Assembly: GCF_003574655.1 (NCBI RefSeq)
Contig: NZ_QNUM01000003.1
Span: forward strand, 62,001-126,000
Reading direction: 5' to 3'
DNA from: Cohaesibacter haloalkalitolerans
GTDB taxonomy: Bacteria; Pseudomonadota; Alphaproteobacteria; Rhizobiales; Cohaesibacteraceae
Length of the DNA stretch: 64,000 nucleotides
This document shows, one piece after another, positions 17,537-26,052 of this stretch; position 1 is the stretch's first letter, and each line of letters opens with the position of its first letter. Made by a program: the position numbers and the translations under genes. Below the pieces are notes generated by a model. The model saw only the letters and a program-made list of their open reading frames with translations. It was not told where the DNA came from and searched no databases.

Positions 17537-18424
17537 TTATCCTTTAACCGAGCCTGCGGTCAGGCCACGCACGAAATACCGACCGGCAACTATATAGACC
17601 AACAGCGTTGGCGCTGCCGTTATCAGGGCGGCAGCCATGTCTACGTTATACTGCTTGACCCCGGTGGTCGTATTGACAAGATTGTTGAGGGCGACCATCA
17701 GCGGCTGTGATCCCCCCGTGGTGAAGCTGACCCCGAACAGGAAATCGTTCCAGATCTGGGTGAACTGCCAGATCACGGCCACCACGATGATGGGAGGCGA
17801 GATCGGCAGCAGGATACGGAAGAAGATCGTGAAGAATCCCGCCCCGTCGATTGTCGCAGCCCGGATCAGTTCATCCGGGATGGTTACATAGTAGTTCCGG
17901 AAGAACAGGGTGGTGAAAGCCAACCCATAGACCGAATGCACCAGAATGAGGCCATAGACGGTGTTGGTCAGCCGCAGAATGCCAAGGGTTTGCGCCATCG
18001 GCAGGATGACCACCTGAAACGGCACGAAACAGCCGAACAGGATCAACGCAAAGATGATATTGCTGCCCCGGAAGCGCCATTTCGTCAGCGTGTAGCCAGT
18101 GAGGGCTCCCAGCATTGTCGAGAACAGAACCGCGGGAACCACCATCATCACGGAGTTCCAGAAATAGGGCTTGAGCCCCGAACACTGAACCCCAATGCAG
18201 GCTTCATTCCACGCATGGGTCCATGCGGTAAAATTCAGCTCGTGGGGCAGGGCCAGAAGCGAACCGCCGCGTATTTCCTCAAGATTCTTGAGCGAAGTAC
18301 TGATCACTACATAGGCAGGCATCAGGAACCACAGGCAGAACAGCAACAGAATGGTCCAGATCAACAGCCGCCCGACCCAATGGAACGATGAGTTTTCGGG
18401 TCTTACGATATCCAGATTAGACAT
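17537..18424 (-). CDS. CUT1 sugar ABC permease, MalG type
   Basis: 295 residues with six membrane helices; first helix around residues 15-38. The EAA loop reads IPDELIRAATIDGAGFFTIFFRILLPISPP, matching the ATP-binding-subunit docking motif. The start ATG at 18424 overlaps the MalF-like gene by eight bases; a longer frame upstream is not family-like. An insertion HAWNEACIGVQCSGLKPYF between the first helices is characteristic of the glucose/mannose-type GtsC/AglG-related permeases with a Cys pair, so a glucose-like substrate is plausible. Confidence 0.92.
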   Translation of the reverse strand: MSNLDIVRPENSSFHWVGRLLIWTILLLFCLWFLMPAYVVISTSLKNLEEIRGGSLLALPHELNFTAWTHAWNEACIGVQCSGLKPYFWNSVMMVVPAVLFSTMLGALTGYTLTKWRFRGSNIIFALILFGCFVPFQVVILPMAQTLGILRLTNTVYGLILVHSVYGLAFTTLFFRNYYVTIPDELIRAATIDGAGFFTIFFRILLPISPPIIVVAVIWQFTQIWNDFLFGVSFTTGGSQPLMVALNNLVNTTTGVKQYNVDMAAALITAAPTLLVYIVAGRYFVRGLTAGSVKG

Positions 18425-19313
18425 TTTTCGACCCCCGCAATTCCGAATAGAGATATGGCACCATGATCGCCACCACCGTGGCCAGCATGATGATGGCCGA
18501 TGCCGCACCGACACCGATTTCATTGCGCCGGAAGGTCATTTCATACATGAAGTTCGCAGGCAGTGTCGAAGAGTAGCCCGGACCACCATTGGTCAGTGCC
18601 ACGACAAGGTCGAAACTCTTGATCGCAAGATGCGAGAGGATGACGACAGCGCTCATGAACACTGGCCGCATGGAGGGCAGAATGATCCGCAGATAGATCT
18701 TCGCGGTCGATGCCCCGTCGAGACTGGCCGCCTTGATGATGTCCTGATCGACACTGCGCAGGGCAGACAGGAACAGCGCCATGACAAAGCCTGACGACTG
18801 CCAGACTGCTGCCATGACGAGCGCATAGACAGCCATGTTCTGGTCAACGATCCAGCCAAAGGAAAAGGATTCCCAGCCCCATGACCGCACCACGGTTTCA
18901 AGCCCGAGAGACGGGTTCATGATCCATTTCCAGGCCGTCCCCGTGATGACGAAGGAAATTGCCATCGGATAGAGATAGATGGTCCTGATCGCGCCTTCGA
19001 TGCGTATGCGCTGGTCGAGCAGAATGGCGAGCAGAACCCCGATGATGATCGAGACGAGGATGAATGTTGCGCCAAAGATCAGAAGGTTGGTGAAGGCAAC
19101 ATTCCAGCGATCCATCTGGAACAGACGCTCATACTGGCGCAGACCAATGAGATCATAGTTGGGCAGCATCCTCGACTTCGAAAACGAGATATAGGCCGTC
19201 CAGATGATGAATCCATAGACAAACAGCAGAATTGCCAGAAAGCCGGGAGCGATAACAATCTTGGGCATCCAGCGTTCCAGCCTGTCCGCCATTCGCGCCG
19301 CAACACTAGCCAT
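18417..19313 (-). CDS. CUT1 sugar ABC permease, MalF type
   Basis: 298 residues, six to seven membrane helices. EAA loop VDQDIIKAASLDGASTAKIYLRIILPSMRP and the FDLVVALTNGGPGYSSTLPANFMYE stretch are typical of CUT1 first permeases (GtsB-like). ATG 19313 has AGGAGAG five bases upstream; the 16 codons of open frame before it are discarded. Works with the MalG-like subunit to form the channel. A strong hairpin lies between this gene and the receptor gene upstream. Confidence 0.92.
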   Translation of the reverse strand: MASVAARMADRLERWMPKIVIAPGFLAILLFVYGFIIWTAYISFSKSRMLPNYDLIGLRQYERLFQMDRWNVAFTNLLIFGATFILVSIIIGVLLAILLDQRIRIEGAIRTIYLYPMAISFVITGTAWKWIMNPSLGLETVVRSWGWESFSFGWIVDQNMAVYALVMAAVWQSSGFVMALFLSALRSVDQDIIKAASLDGASTAKIYLRIILPSMRPVFMSAVVILSHLAIKSFDLVVALTNGGPGYSSTLPANFMYEMTFRRNEIGVGAASAIIMLATVVAIMVPYLYSELRGSKNV

Positions 19314-19397
19314 TTGGGCTCTCCTTTCTAGTTCAGAGGCCAGACCCCATTCCGTTTCCAAGCATTAGACAGGATTGGACAGCCCCTTTGGTCGGTT

Positions 19398-19424
19398 GAG
19401 CCGACCGCAACAAGCGGTCGGCTC
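19398..19424 (-). other. Intercistronic stem-loop between receptor and permease genes
   Basis: GAGCCGACCG (19398-19407) pairs perfectly with CGGTCGGCTC (19415-19424). No T run follows on the minus strand. Placed 16 bp after the binding-protein stop, it is the position where such structures protect receptor mRNA and dampen permease expression in many sugar operons. Confidence 0.7.
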
Positions 19425-19439
19425 CAGGCCAGAAAGCTG

Positions 19440-20690
19440 CTATTTGGCGAGATTGATCGCTTCAATCAGTTTCTTGGTTGCTTCTTCAGAGCTCATGTCA
19501 GAGTTGAAGTGAGCCGTAACCACGTCAAGGAAAGCACCACGAACGGCACCGGCCTGAGCGATTTCGTGGGCAACAGAGCCAACCAGCGTATTGTTCTTGG
19601 CAGCGGCCGTCATGTCTTCCATGGATTTGATGGCACAGGCATCAAACTTGTCCATGGGAACGTCCATGCGGGCAGGGATGGACCCCTTGTAAAGGTTGAA
19701 GGTTTCCTGGAATTCCTTGCCAAGAATAAGCTCTGCGAGCAGGGCTTGACCCTCTTTCTTGTCTTCGCCCTTCACATTGAACATGGCAAAGCTGTCGGAG
19801 TTCAGGATATAGCCGCCCTCAGATGGTGTTGGCGCGCAAATATAGTCAACGCCAGGTTTCTTGCCGGCAGCCGCAAATTCACCCTTTGCCCAGTCGCCCA
19901 TGATCTGCATGGCCGCTTCACCGCGCATGACCATGGCGGTGGCAAGGTTCCAGTCGCGTCCAGGATAGTCCGGATCGACATAATCGCGCATCTTGCGCAT
20001 CTGGTCGAAGACCTTGACCATGGTCGGAGAGCCAAGAGCTTCCTCATCAAGATCAACCATGGCCTTCTTGTAGAAGTCCACGCCGCCAATGCCGAGCACA
20101 ACGGTTTCAAAAACGGTTGCGTCCTGCCATGGCTGCCCACCATAGGCCAAAGGCACGATGCCAGCTGCTTTCAGCTTGTCGGCGGTTGCGTTGAATTCAT
20201 CCCAGGTCTTTGGCACTTCGGCACCAACCTTGGCCAGCACTTCCGGATTGGCCCAGATCCAGTCCACACGGTGGACGTTGACAGGAACGGCAACATAATG
20301 GCCGTCATACTTGACCACGTCCTTGATGGCCTGTGGCAGGATGTCATCCCATTTCTGGGCGGTAGCCACTTCGGTCAGATCACCAAGAGCACCGGCGGCT
20401 GCCCATTCGGCAATATTCGGCCCCTTGATCTGCACAGCGGCTGGTGGATCCCCCGCCAGAACACGCGAACGCAAAACGGCCGCCTGGGCATCCCCGCCGC
20501 CACCGGCGACCGGAGCATCGATCCATTTGCCGCCACGTTTCTCAAATGCCTGTTGCAATTCCTTGATGGCTTTGGCTTCGCCACCGGAAGTCCAGTAGTG
20601 CAGGACTTCGGCGACAGGTTCGGCCTGTGCGGCCAGAGGCATAGCGGCCAACGCTATTGCGCCCATCAGGGCGAGCTTCAAAGATTTCAT
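19440..20690 (-). CDS. CUT1 sugar ABC substrate-binding protein (glucose/mannose GtsA-like)
   Basis: 416 residues. Signal peptide MKSLKLALMGAIALAAMPLA ending AQA, then VAEVLHYWTSGGEAKA, the start typical of the glucose/mannose receptors (SBP_bac_1). Family-like blocks include WIDAPVAGGGGDAQA, VNVHRVDWIWANPEVL, YGGQPWQDATVFE, MGDWAKGEF and YKGSIPARMDV. Periplasmic receptor for the importer encoded downstream. Ribosome site GGGAGGAAAAA precedes the ATG. The divergent intergenic region toward the two-component system contains a 21-bp palindrome and tandem 10-bp repeats, so the response regulator probably controls this gene. Confidence 0.93.
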   Translation of the reverse strand: MKSLKLALMGAIALAAMPLAAQAEPVAEVLHYWTSGGEAKAIKELQQAFEKRGGKWIDAPVAGGGGDAQAAVLRSRVLAGDPPAAVQIKGPNIAEWAAAGALGDLTEVATAQKWDDILPQAIKDVVKYDGHYVAVPVNVHRVDWIWANPEVLAKVGAEVPKTWDEFNATADKLKAAGIVPLAYGGQPWQDATVFETVVLGIGGVDFYKKAMVDLDEEALGSPTMVKVFDQMRKMRDYVDPDYPGRDWNLATAMVMRGEAAMQIMGDWAKGEFAAAGKKPGVDYICAPTPSEGGYILNSDSFAMFNVKGEDKKEGQALLAELILGKEFQETFNLYKGSIPARMDVPMDKFDACAIKSMEDMTAAAKNNTLVGSVAHEIAQAGAVRGAFLDVVTAHFNSDMSSEEATKKLIEAINLAK

Positions 20691-20764
20691 TTTTTCCTCC
20701 CAAGATAAAATGAAAACAAATATGCAATATCATAGTAAAATGGAATCTCGGACGACAGCAGCAG

Positions 20765-20784
20765 GTTTTTGTAAGTTTTTGTAT
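20765..20784. promoter_or_regulatory. Tandem 10-bp repeats, candidate OmpR-family binding site
   Basis: GTTTTTGTAA is followed immediately by GTTTTTGTAT. One-turn tandem repeats are the classic arrangement bound by OmpR-family response regulator dimers; the site lies about 75 bp upstream of the sugar receptor gene and about 100 bp from the divergent regulator gene. Confidence 0.5.
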
Positions 20785-20808
20785 CAGAAAACATGATTGC
20801 AACCGTCG

Positions 20809-20829
20809 AATGTTACAAATTGTAACATT
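20809..20829. promoter_or_regulatory. Perfect 21-bp palindrome in the divergent sugar-ABC / two-component promoter region
   Basis: AATGTTACA, spacer AAT, TGTAACATT: nine-base arms match perfectly. Located between the divergently transcribed receptor gene and the response regulator gene. It could be an operator for a dimeric regulator or the GltR-like response regulator. Confidence 0.6.
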
Positions 20830-20885
20830 CTCGCTCTTGTTGAACAAAACGGATTATTCAAGAGTATAATAAGGGAGGAACAGGG

Positions 20886-21617
20886 GTGCAACGTATTCAC
20901 ATCATAGAAGATGATCCCGAGATTTCGTCTCTGTTGTCATCATATCTGGATGCGCGCAATTTTCAGTGCGTTGTGTCTGAATCCGCAGAAGTCGCCTACA
21001 GGCGTGGCAATGTTCTGTTCGATCTTCTGATCGTCGACCTGATGCTGCCCGGCGAGAGCGGCCTCGACTTCTGCAAGAAGGTTCGGGCAACCTCCCGAAT
21101 TCCCATCATCATACTGTCGGCGGTCAAGGGCGATACCGAGCGAATCATCGGCCTTGAACTGGGTGCCGATGACTATATGGAAAAGCCGTTCAACCCGCGT
21201 GAGCTGCTGGCCCGCATCAACGCGCTGTTGCGGCGGACCGGCCCGGGCGAGCGGTCGGCGACGACGGGCAAGCTGACCTTTGACGGCTGGCTGCTCGATC
21301 TGACCAATGAGCAATTGCACGCACCAGGCAACCTTCTGGTGCCGCTCAGCACACGTGAATATGCCGTGTTGTCCATTCTGGTGCATGCCTCGCCCAATCC
21401 GGTTTCCCGCGATGAACTGGCCCAATTGCTCATCGGCCACGACATCGAACCGGGTGACCGGCGTATCGATATTCTCGTCAGTCGCCTGCGCAAGAAGATC
21501 ACCGACGTCGACAGCAGGGCCCAGTTCATCCGAACCGTCCGCAATCAGGGTTACAAATTCTGTTCTGAAATAGAAACCTCAAGCGGGGCATCCCGAGACC
21601 TGAAATCCAATCTCTAG
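20886..21617 (+). CDS. OmpR/PhoB-family response regulator (GltR-like context)
   Basis: 243 residues from a GTG start preceded by GGAGGAACAGG. Receiver domain: acidic pocket EDD (8-10), phosphoacceptor Asp51 in LLIVDLMLPGESG, Thr/Ser switch at ILSAV, Lys100 in YMEKPF. C-terminal winged-helix domain from about residue 130 with VPLSTREYAVLSILV and VSRLRKKITD...FIRTVRNQGYKF. Followed 15 bp later by its kinase. Divergent from the sugar ABC importer, as gltR is beside gts genes in Pseudomonas; regulation of sugar uptake is inferred from that position. Confidence 0.93.
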   Translation: MQRIHIIEDDPEISSLLSSYLDARNFQCVVSESAEVAYRRGNVLFDLLIVDLMLPGESGLDFCKKVRATSRIPIIILSAVKGDTERIIGLELGADDYMEKPFNPRELLARINALLRRTGPGERSATTGKLTFDGWLLDLTNEQLHAPGNLLVPLSTREYAVLSILVHASPNPVSRDELAQLLIGHDIEPGDRRIDILVSRLRKKITDVDSRAQFIRTVRNQGYKFCSEIETSSGASRDLKSNL

Positions 21618-21632
21618 AAAGACCGCAAGACC

Positions 21633-23147
21633 ATGTGGCAATTCATCCTGTCGATCTTCCCGCGCAGTCAGGCAGCCCGCATCGCGACCATGCTGTCCCT
21701 TGCCTTCGTTGCCGGGATCGGGACGACGTGGATCGTGATTGAGACCTATCTGGTTCGCCGAAACGAGATCACCATTGCCGAAATGACCGGCGGGCGTCTG
21801 TCCCAGATTATCGAGCAATGCATCGAAACCACCACATTTCAGGAAGATCCTTGCAACGGCGACGAACAACCCTACAGCTTTCACATGCTCGACGGTTTCC
21901 CGAAGGAAACAGACAGCTATGTGTCGCCACTGATCCTGACGCTTAACAAAAAGCGGATTCGGGCCGCAGTGCGGTTCGCGGCTACCCCACCACTGCCGGG
22001 GCTTTTGAGCGCAAAGCGGCATAGCACCGACCTGCAGGAAGACAGCATCTACAACCCGACCCTCCTGAGCCAGGGGGGAGACCAGTTCCCCAATGCCTCC
22101 ATTCCAGCCGCCGTGCGCATGGCGTCGCTGTCTCAGGCCATCGCCCGGCAGGATATCGATGCGACGCTCTATATCTTTGGTGAGAATGATCAGGTCATGG
22201 CAATCAGCTCGCCCAGACTATGGCGGGTGCGCGTTTCCGAAACGCAAGGGGCCTTCATGACGCTGTTTCTCGCAGTCCTCATTCTCTCGGTCAGTTTCCC
22301 TTTTTCCAACACGCTGATGGCCCCGTTCAGGAAACTTGGTGATGGCACCAAATTCACCCGCAAGTCTCTAGGGCGCTTTACGCCCACAGAGGCATTGGCC
22401 ATCCAGGACAACATGCGGGAACTGGTCAAACGGTTCGATCGGGACAGGGAACGTCAGCTTCTGGGCCTCGCCGCGATCTCCCATGACCTGCGCACACCGG
22501 TTACCCGCATGCTGCTGCGCACCGAGATGATCAAGGAAGATGACATCAGAGACCGCTTTGCCAACGATCTTGAATCCATCCATGATCTGGTGGAGGGCGC
22601 TCTCGATTTCCTCTCCCTGCACAAGAACAACGAGGAGAGACACCGCTTCTCGCTGAGCTCGCTCATCACCAGCCTCTGCGACGACTATCAGGACATGGAG
22701 CTCAATGTAACCTTTGACACGACACAGCCAATAGAGATCGAAGGCGTGGCGTCGGTGTTCAGTGTCGCCGCATCAGTGGAGCTCTCAACCCTCACACAGG
22801 GCTTCATGATCGGCCGCCCCAAGCAGCTGCGCCGGGCCCTGTCCAACATCATCGACAATGCCCTCAAATATGGGTGCTATGCCAAGGTGTCCCTCGGTTA
22901 TGATGGCAGCGAACGGACAGTCATCACCATTGTCGATGGTGGCCCGGGCATTCCGAGCGACCAGATCGAGAAGGTCTTTCTGCCCTTTGAGAGGGGCCAT
23001 GAAGGGCACAAGACCAAAGGGGTTGGGCTTGGTCTGAGCATTGCCAACGAAATCATCCGCAATCACAAGGGCGAGATGACCCTGAGCAACAGCAATGAAG
23101 GCCTGAAGGTGGAAATCACCCTTCCGCGCGACATCTTCACCAACTAG
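21633..23147 (+). CDS. Sensor histidine kinase (GtrS-like context)
   Basis: 504 residues. First membrane helix about 15-40, periplasmic sensor region about 42-203 with two Cys (63 and 74) that could form a disulfide, second helix about 206-228, HAMP-like segment, then HisKA with the phosphorylated His284 in AAISHDLRTPV, and HATPase_c with N-box IIDNALKYG, GPGIP and GVGLGLSIANEI. Partner of the regulator just upstream. The periplasmic region shows no familiar Cache or PAS motif by eye, so the ligand is unknown; a sugar acid or sugar-receptor complex is plausible given the neighbours. Confidence 0.92.
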   Translation: MWQFILSIFPRSQAARIATMLSLAFVAGIGTTWIVIETYLVRRNEITIAEMTGGRLSQIIEQCIETTTFQEDPCNGDEQPYSFHMLDGFPKETDSYVSPLILTLNKKRIRAAVRFAATPPLPGLLSAKRHSTDLQEDSIYNPTLLSQGGDQFPNASIPAAVRMASLSQAIARQDIDATLYIFGENDQVMAISSPRLWRVRVSETQGAFMTLFLAVLILSVSFPFSNTLMAPFRKLGDGTKFTRKSLGRFTPTEALAIQDNMRELVKRFDRDRERQLLGLAAISHDLRTPVTRMLLRTEMIKEDDIRDRFANDLESIHDLVEGALDFLSLHKNNEERHRFSLSSLITSLCDDYQDMELNVTFDTTQPIEIEGVASVFSVAASVELSTLTQGFMIGRPKQLRRALSNIIDNALKYGCYAKVSLGYDGSERTVITIVDGGPGIPSDQIEKVFLPFERGHEGHKTKGVGLGLSIANEIIRNHKGEMTLSNSNEGLKVEITLPRDIFTN

Positions 23148-23448
23148 ACCGCGCGCAAATGGCGCGCCCCTGGCGCGATTGGCGAGAATTGCACAGAGTT
23201 CCACCAATTTAGTAGCATTGACAGGTGCGCTAGAGAGCCTCTCTTGCCTGCTGACGCTTTGTCTAATCACGTAGATCCTCAAATACTGCGAGCATATTCA
23301 AGGCGTTACAAACAGAGATTTCAATATTTCTCATGCGCGTCCAAAATCCACTGAAATCAGCCAATGAAATCGAATACACTTTTTCGTTTGAAATCGATTT
23401 CACAAGCCAGCAAACTGCTTCCATCATTTGTGACAAGGGAGGAAGCAG
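23148..23448. other. 301-bp promoter region of the CUT2 sugar operon
   Basis: Begins with a GC-rich imperfect hairpin just after the kinase stop (CGCGCGCAAATGGCGCGCC) that lacks a T run, then AT-rich sequence with three TGAAATC elements leading to the palindrome at 23389. No coding frame of merit. Strong ribosome site AGGGAGGAAG before the receptor ATG. Confidence 0.6.
23389..23402. promoter_or_regulatory. LacI-type operator upstream of the CUT2 sugar operon
   Basis: TGAAATCGATTTCA is a perfect 14-bp palindrome with the central CG step typical of LacI/PurR family operators, 47 bp before the receptor start codon. A related half site TGAAATCGAATACA lies 24 bp upstream (23365), and TGAAATCAG at 23352. 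The cognate repressor is probably the LacI protein encoded at 28078. Confidence 0.7.
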
Positions 23449-24468
23449 ATGAAGTTGAAGAACGCACTTCTGGGAATGGCCGTCATGGCTCTGGCTATTC
23501 CGGCAGCGCAGGCTGAAGAGTTTACCATCGGTCTTTCAAATGGTTGGGTCGGCTCCGAATGGCGCACCCAGATGATCGAGGAAGCTCAGGCAGCTGCTGA
23601 AAAATGGAAAGAAAAGGGCGTAGACGTCAAAGTCGTGGTGCAGAGCGCCAATGTCGACGTTCCCGGCCAGATCGCACACGTCCGCAATTTCATCAATCAG
23701 GGCGTCAACGCCATCATCATCAACCCGAACAGCCCGACGGCCTTTGACCCGGTCTTCTCACAAGCCAAGGAAGACGGCATTCTCGTCATCTCCACGGATG
23801 CGGAAGTCTCGTCTCAGGACGCCCTCTATGTGGGCATCGACCAGACCAACTGGGCAGCCCTCAGCGCCAAGTGGCTCGCCGAAACCCTGAAGGGCAAGGG
23901 GCAGGTCGTCGCGATCAATGGCGTGGCCGGTCATCCTGCCAATGAAATGCGCATTGCAGGTTATACCAGCGTGTTCAATCAGTATCCCGACATCAAGGTC
24001 GTCAACGAAGTCAACGCCAACTGGGATCAGGCTCAGGGCCAACAGGCCATGCAGAACCTTCTGGCAACCTATCCCGACATTGACGGCGTCTGGGTTCAGG
24101 ACGGCATGGCAGCCGGTGCATGGCGCTCGCTGATGGATGCTGGCAAGGCCGGGCAGGTAGCCGCAACAGGTGAAATCCGCAAGGACTTCATCGATCTGTG
24201 GGTCAAGAACGACTTCAACTCCGGTGCATCCGTGAACCCTCCCGGGGTCATGGCCAGCGCGCTCAACGTTGCCGTCTTCATGCTGCAGGGGCGTGAACTG
24301 AAGGAACCGGCCGCTGCGGGGCAATACAAGAACGCCTTGTATCTGCCAATCCCGTTCATCAACGGCGACAACGTCGCAACCGTTGCCAAGGAACTGGAAG
24401 GCAAACCCGGTTTCTATTCCTACACCAGCTCCCTGAGCATCGACGAAGCTGAAGCATACTTCAAATAA
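23449..24468 (+). CDS. CUT2 sugar ABC substrate-binding protein (ribose-type)
   Basis: 339 residues. Signal peptide of 22 residues ending AQA. Mature protein EEFTIGLSNGWVGSEWRTQM with two alpha/beta lobes; ribose/galactose-binding-like blocks are NQGVNAIIINPNSPTAFDPV, DALYVGIDQTNWAALSAKWL and GVWVQDGMAAGAWRSL. Periplasmic receptor for the following ATPase and two permeases. The ligand is unknown: residues match the Peripl_BP_4 family rather than a specific sugar. Followed by an intercistronic hairpin, consistent with higher receptor expression. Confidence 0.92.
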   Translation: MKLKNALLGMAVMALAIPAAQAEEFTIGLSNGWVGSEWRTQMIEEAQAAAEKWKEKGVDVKVVVQSANVDVPGQIAHVRNFINQGVNAIIINPNSPTAFDPVFSQAKEDGILVISTDAEVSSQDALYVGIDQTNWAALSAKWLAETLKGKGQVVAINGVAGHPANEMRIAGYTSVFNQYPDIKVVNEVNANWDQAQGQQAMQNLLATYPDIDGVWVQDGMAAGAWRSLMDAGKAGQVAATGEIRKDFIDLWVKNDFNSGASVNPPGVMASALNVAVFMLQGRELKEPAAAGQYKNALYLPIPFINGDNVATVAKELEGKPGFYSYTSSLSIDEAEAYFK

Positions 24469-24483
24469 TCCCGATGACCATGA

Positions 24484-24509
24484 TGCCGCTGACCTCTAGG
24501 CCAGCGGCA
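24484..24509 (+). other. Intercistronic stem-loop after the CUT2 receptor gene
   Basis: TGCCGCTG (24484-24491) pairs perfectly with CAGCGGCA (24502-24509). No T run, so a stabilising or attenuating structure between receptor and ATPase genes rather than a full terminator. Confidence 0.65.
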
Positions 24510-24543
24510 AGCATCGACAGACGATAACGAAGGTGCAGGCAAG

Positions 24544-26052
24544 ATGAGTCGATTGAAGCTGCAGCAGATTTGCAAATATTACGACGCAACGACTGCTTTG
24601 GCCTCTGGGGATCTGCTGCTGGAAAGCGGCGAAATCCACGTTTTGATCGGAGCCAACGGCTCCGGCAAGAGCACATTATGCAAGGTCGTTGCCGGCAGTG
24701 TGCGCCCGGATGGCGGGCTGTTCGAACTGAACGGAAAACCCGTCACGCTGTTCGGGCCCAAGGCGGCTAGAGACATGGGGATCTGCCTGTTCTATCAGGA
24801 ACTCAGCCTGGCCAACAGCCTGTCCGTCGCCCAGAATATCAATCTCTATCACCTGCCGACCCATGCAGGCGGCCTTGTTGATGAGGCCGAACTCGCTAGA
24901 CGGGCCGAGCATTACATCGACAAGTTCAGGAAGGTAGTCGGAGAGAATTTTTCCGCTGACACCCCGGTTACAAAGCTGCGCCCCGACCAGAAGCAGTTGG
25001 TCGAGATCATGAAGACGCTGGCCAGCGAAGCCGAAATCCTGATTTTTGACGAACCGACCTCGGCGCTCGACCGGTCGCAGGTCGACTGCTTTTTCTCCAT
25101 CCTGCGAGAGCTTAAGGAGGAGGGGCGTTCAATCATCTTCATTTCCCATCGCATGGACGAGATTTTCGACATCGCAGACCGCATCACGGTAATCCGCGAT
25201 GGCACCACAGTCTCCTCGCGCCCGATCAATGAGACCGATCAGGCAACCATCATCCGTGACATGATCGGCGAACAGCACGAAACGGCAGCGCAAATCAGCG
25301 TATCCCCCCATGACCAGATGGCAAATGCGGAAATCTGCCTCAAGGCAGAAGCCCTTGGCGGCACCCAGCTCCGCAATGTCGGCTTTTCCCTCGCAAGAGG
25401 CGAGATTCTCGGCCTTGGTGGTTTGCACGGGCAGGGGCAGTCAACACTGCTTCGCACCCTGTTTGGCGCAAAGAGGCTGACAACAGGCACGCTGGAGCTG
25501 AACGGCAGACTTGTGCACCCGGCCAGTCCGAGAGCTGCCATCAAGCTGGGCTTTTCCTATGTGTCCGGCGATCGGGTGCGTGATGGCGTCATCACCGGGC
25601 GCTCGATCATGGAAAATGTCTCGCCCATCCATTTTCTCAAGGACCGCAAGTTTCTGGCCTTTCCAAGCGTGCTTTCGCGCGTCATTGAACCGGCCCTTGC
25701 CTCGCTCAACACCAAATACACAAGCCTTGGCGCTTCCATCAGTTCGCTTTCAGGGGGCAACCAGCAGAAGGTGGTGATTGCCCGCTGGCTGACCAATCCG
25801 CCCGATATCCTGCTGCTCGACGACCCCACCAAGGGCATCGACCTCAGTGCCAAGAGCGAGCTTTTCGCGCTGGTCCGCAAGCTCGCCGACGAAGGCATGG
25901 CCATCATCCTCTATTCCTCGGAAGACAGCGAGCTGCTGGCCCACTCGGACCGCATTCTGGTCTTCAACAACGGCTCGGTTTCTCGCGAGCTGGTGGGCGA
26001 AGACAAGACCCGCTTCAATCTCTATCAGGCAGCATATTCGGGGGCAAAATGA
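24544..26052 (+). CDS. CUT2 sugar ABC transporter ATP-binding protein (RbsA type)
   Basis: 502 residues, two fused nucleotide-binding domains. First: Walker A GANGSGKST (36-44), degenerate signature KLRPDQKQLVEI, Walker B ILIFDEPTSALD, H-loop ISHRMDEI. Second: Walker A lost (GLHGQGQST), signature LSGGNQQKVVIARWL intact, Walker B ILLLDDPTKGID. This asymmetry is normal for RbsA-like proteins. The stop overlaps the next start by four bases (ATGA), coupling translation with the first permease. Confidence 0.94.
   Translation: MSRLKLQQICKYYDATTALASGDLLLESGEIHVLIGANGSGKSTLCKVVAGSVRPDGGLFELNGKPVTLFGPKAARDMGICLFYQELSLANSLSVAQNINLYHLPTHAGGLVDEAELARRAEHYIDKFRKVVGENFSADTPVTKLRPDQKQLVEIMKTLASEAEILIFDEPTSALDRSQVDCFFSILRELKEEGRSIIFISHRMDEIFDIADRITVIRDGTTVSSRPINETDQATIIRDMIGEQHETAAQISVSPHDQMANAEICLKAEALGGTQLRNVGFSLARGEILGLGGLHGQGQSTLLRTLFGAKRLTTGTLELNGRLVHPASPRAAIKLGFSYVSGDRVRDGVITGRSIMENVSPIHFLKDRKFLAFPSVLSRVIEPALASLNTKYTSLGASISSLSGGNQQKVVIARWLTNPPDILLLDDPTKGIDLSAKSELFALVRKLADEGMAIILYSSEDSELLAHSDRILVFNNGSVSRELVGEDKTRFNLYQAAYSGAK

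Noticed and set aside
16409-20690. Glycerol-3-phosphate (Ugp) importer as identity of the CUT1 system
   Set aside because: The ATPase is UgpC-like but the receptor and permeases fit glucose/mannose type systems better, and no ugpQ or glp gene is near.
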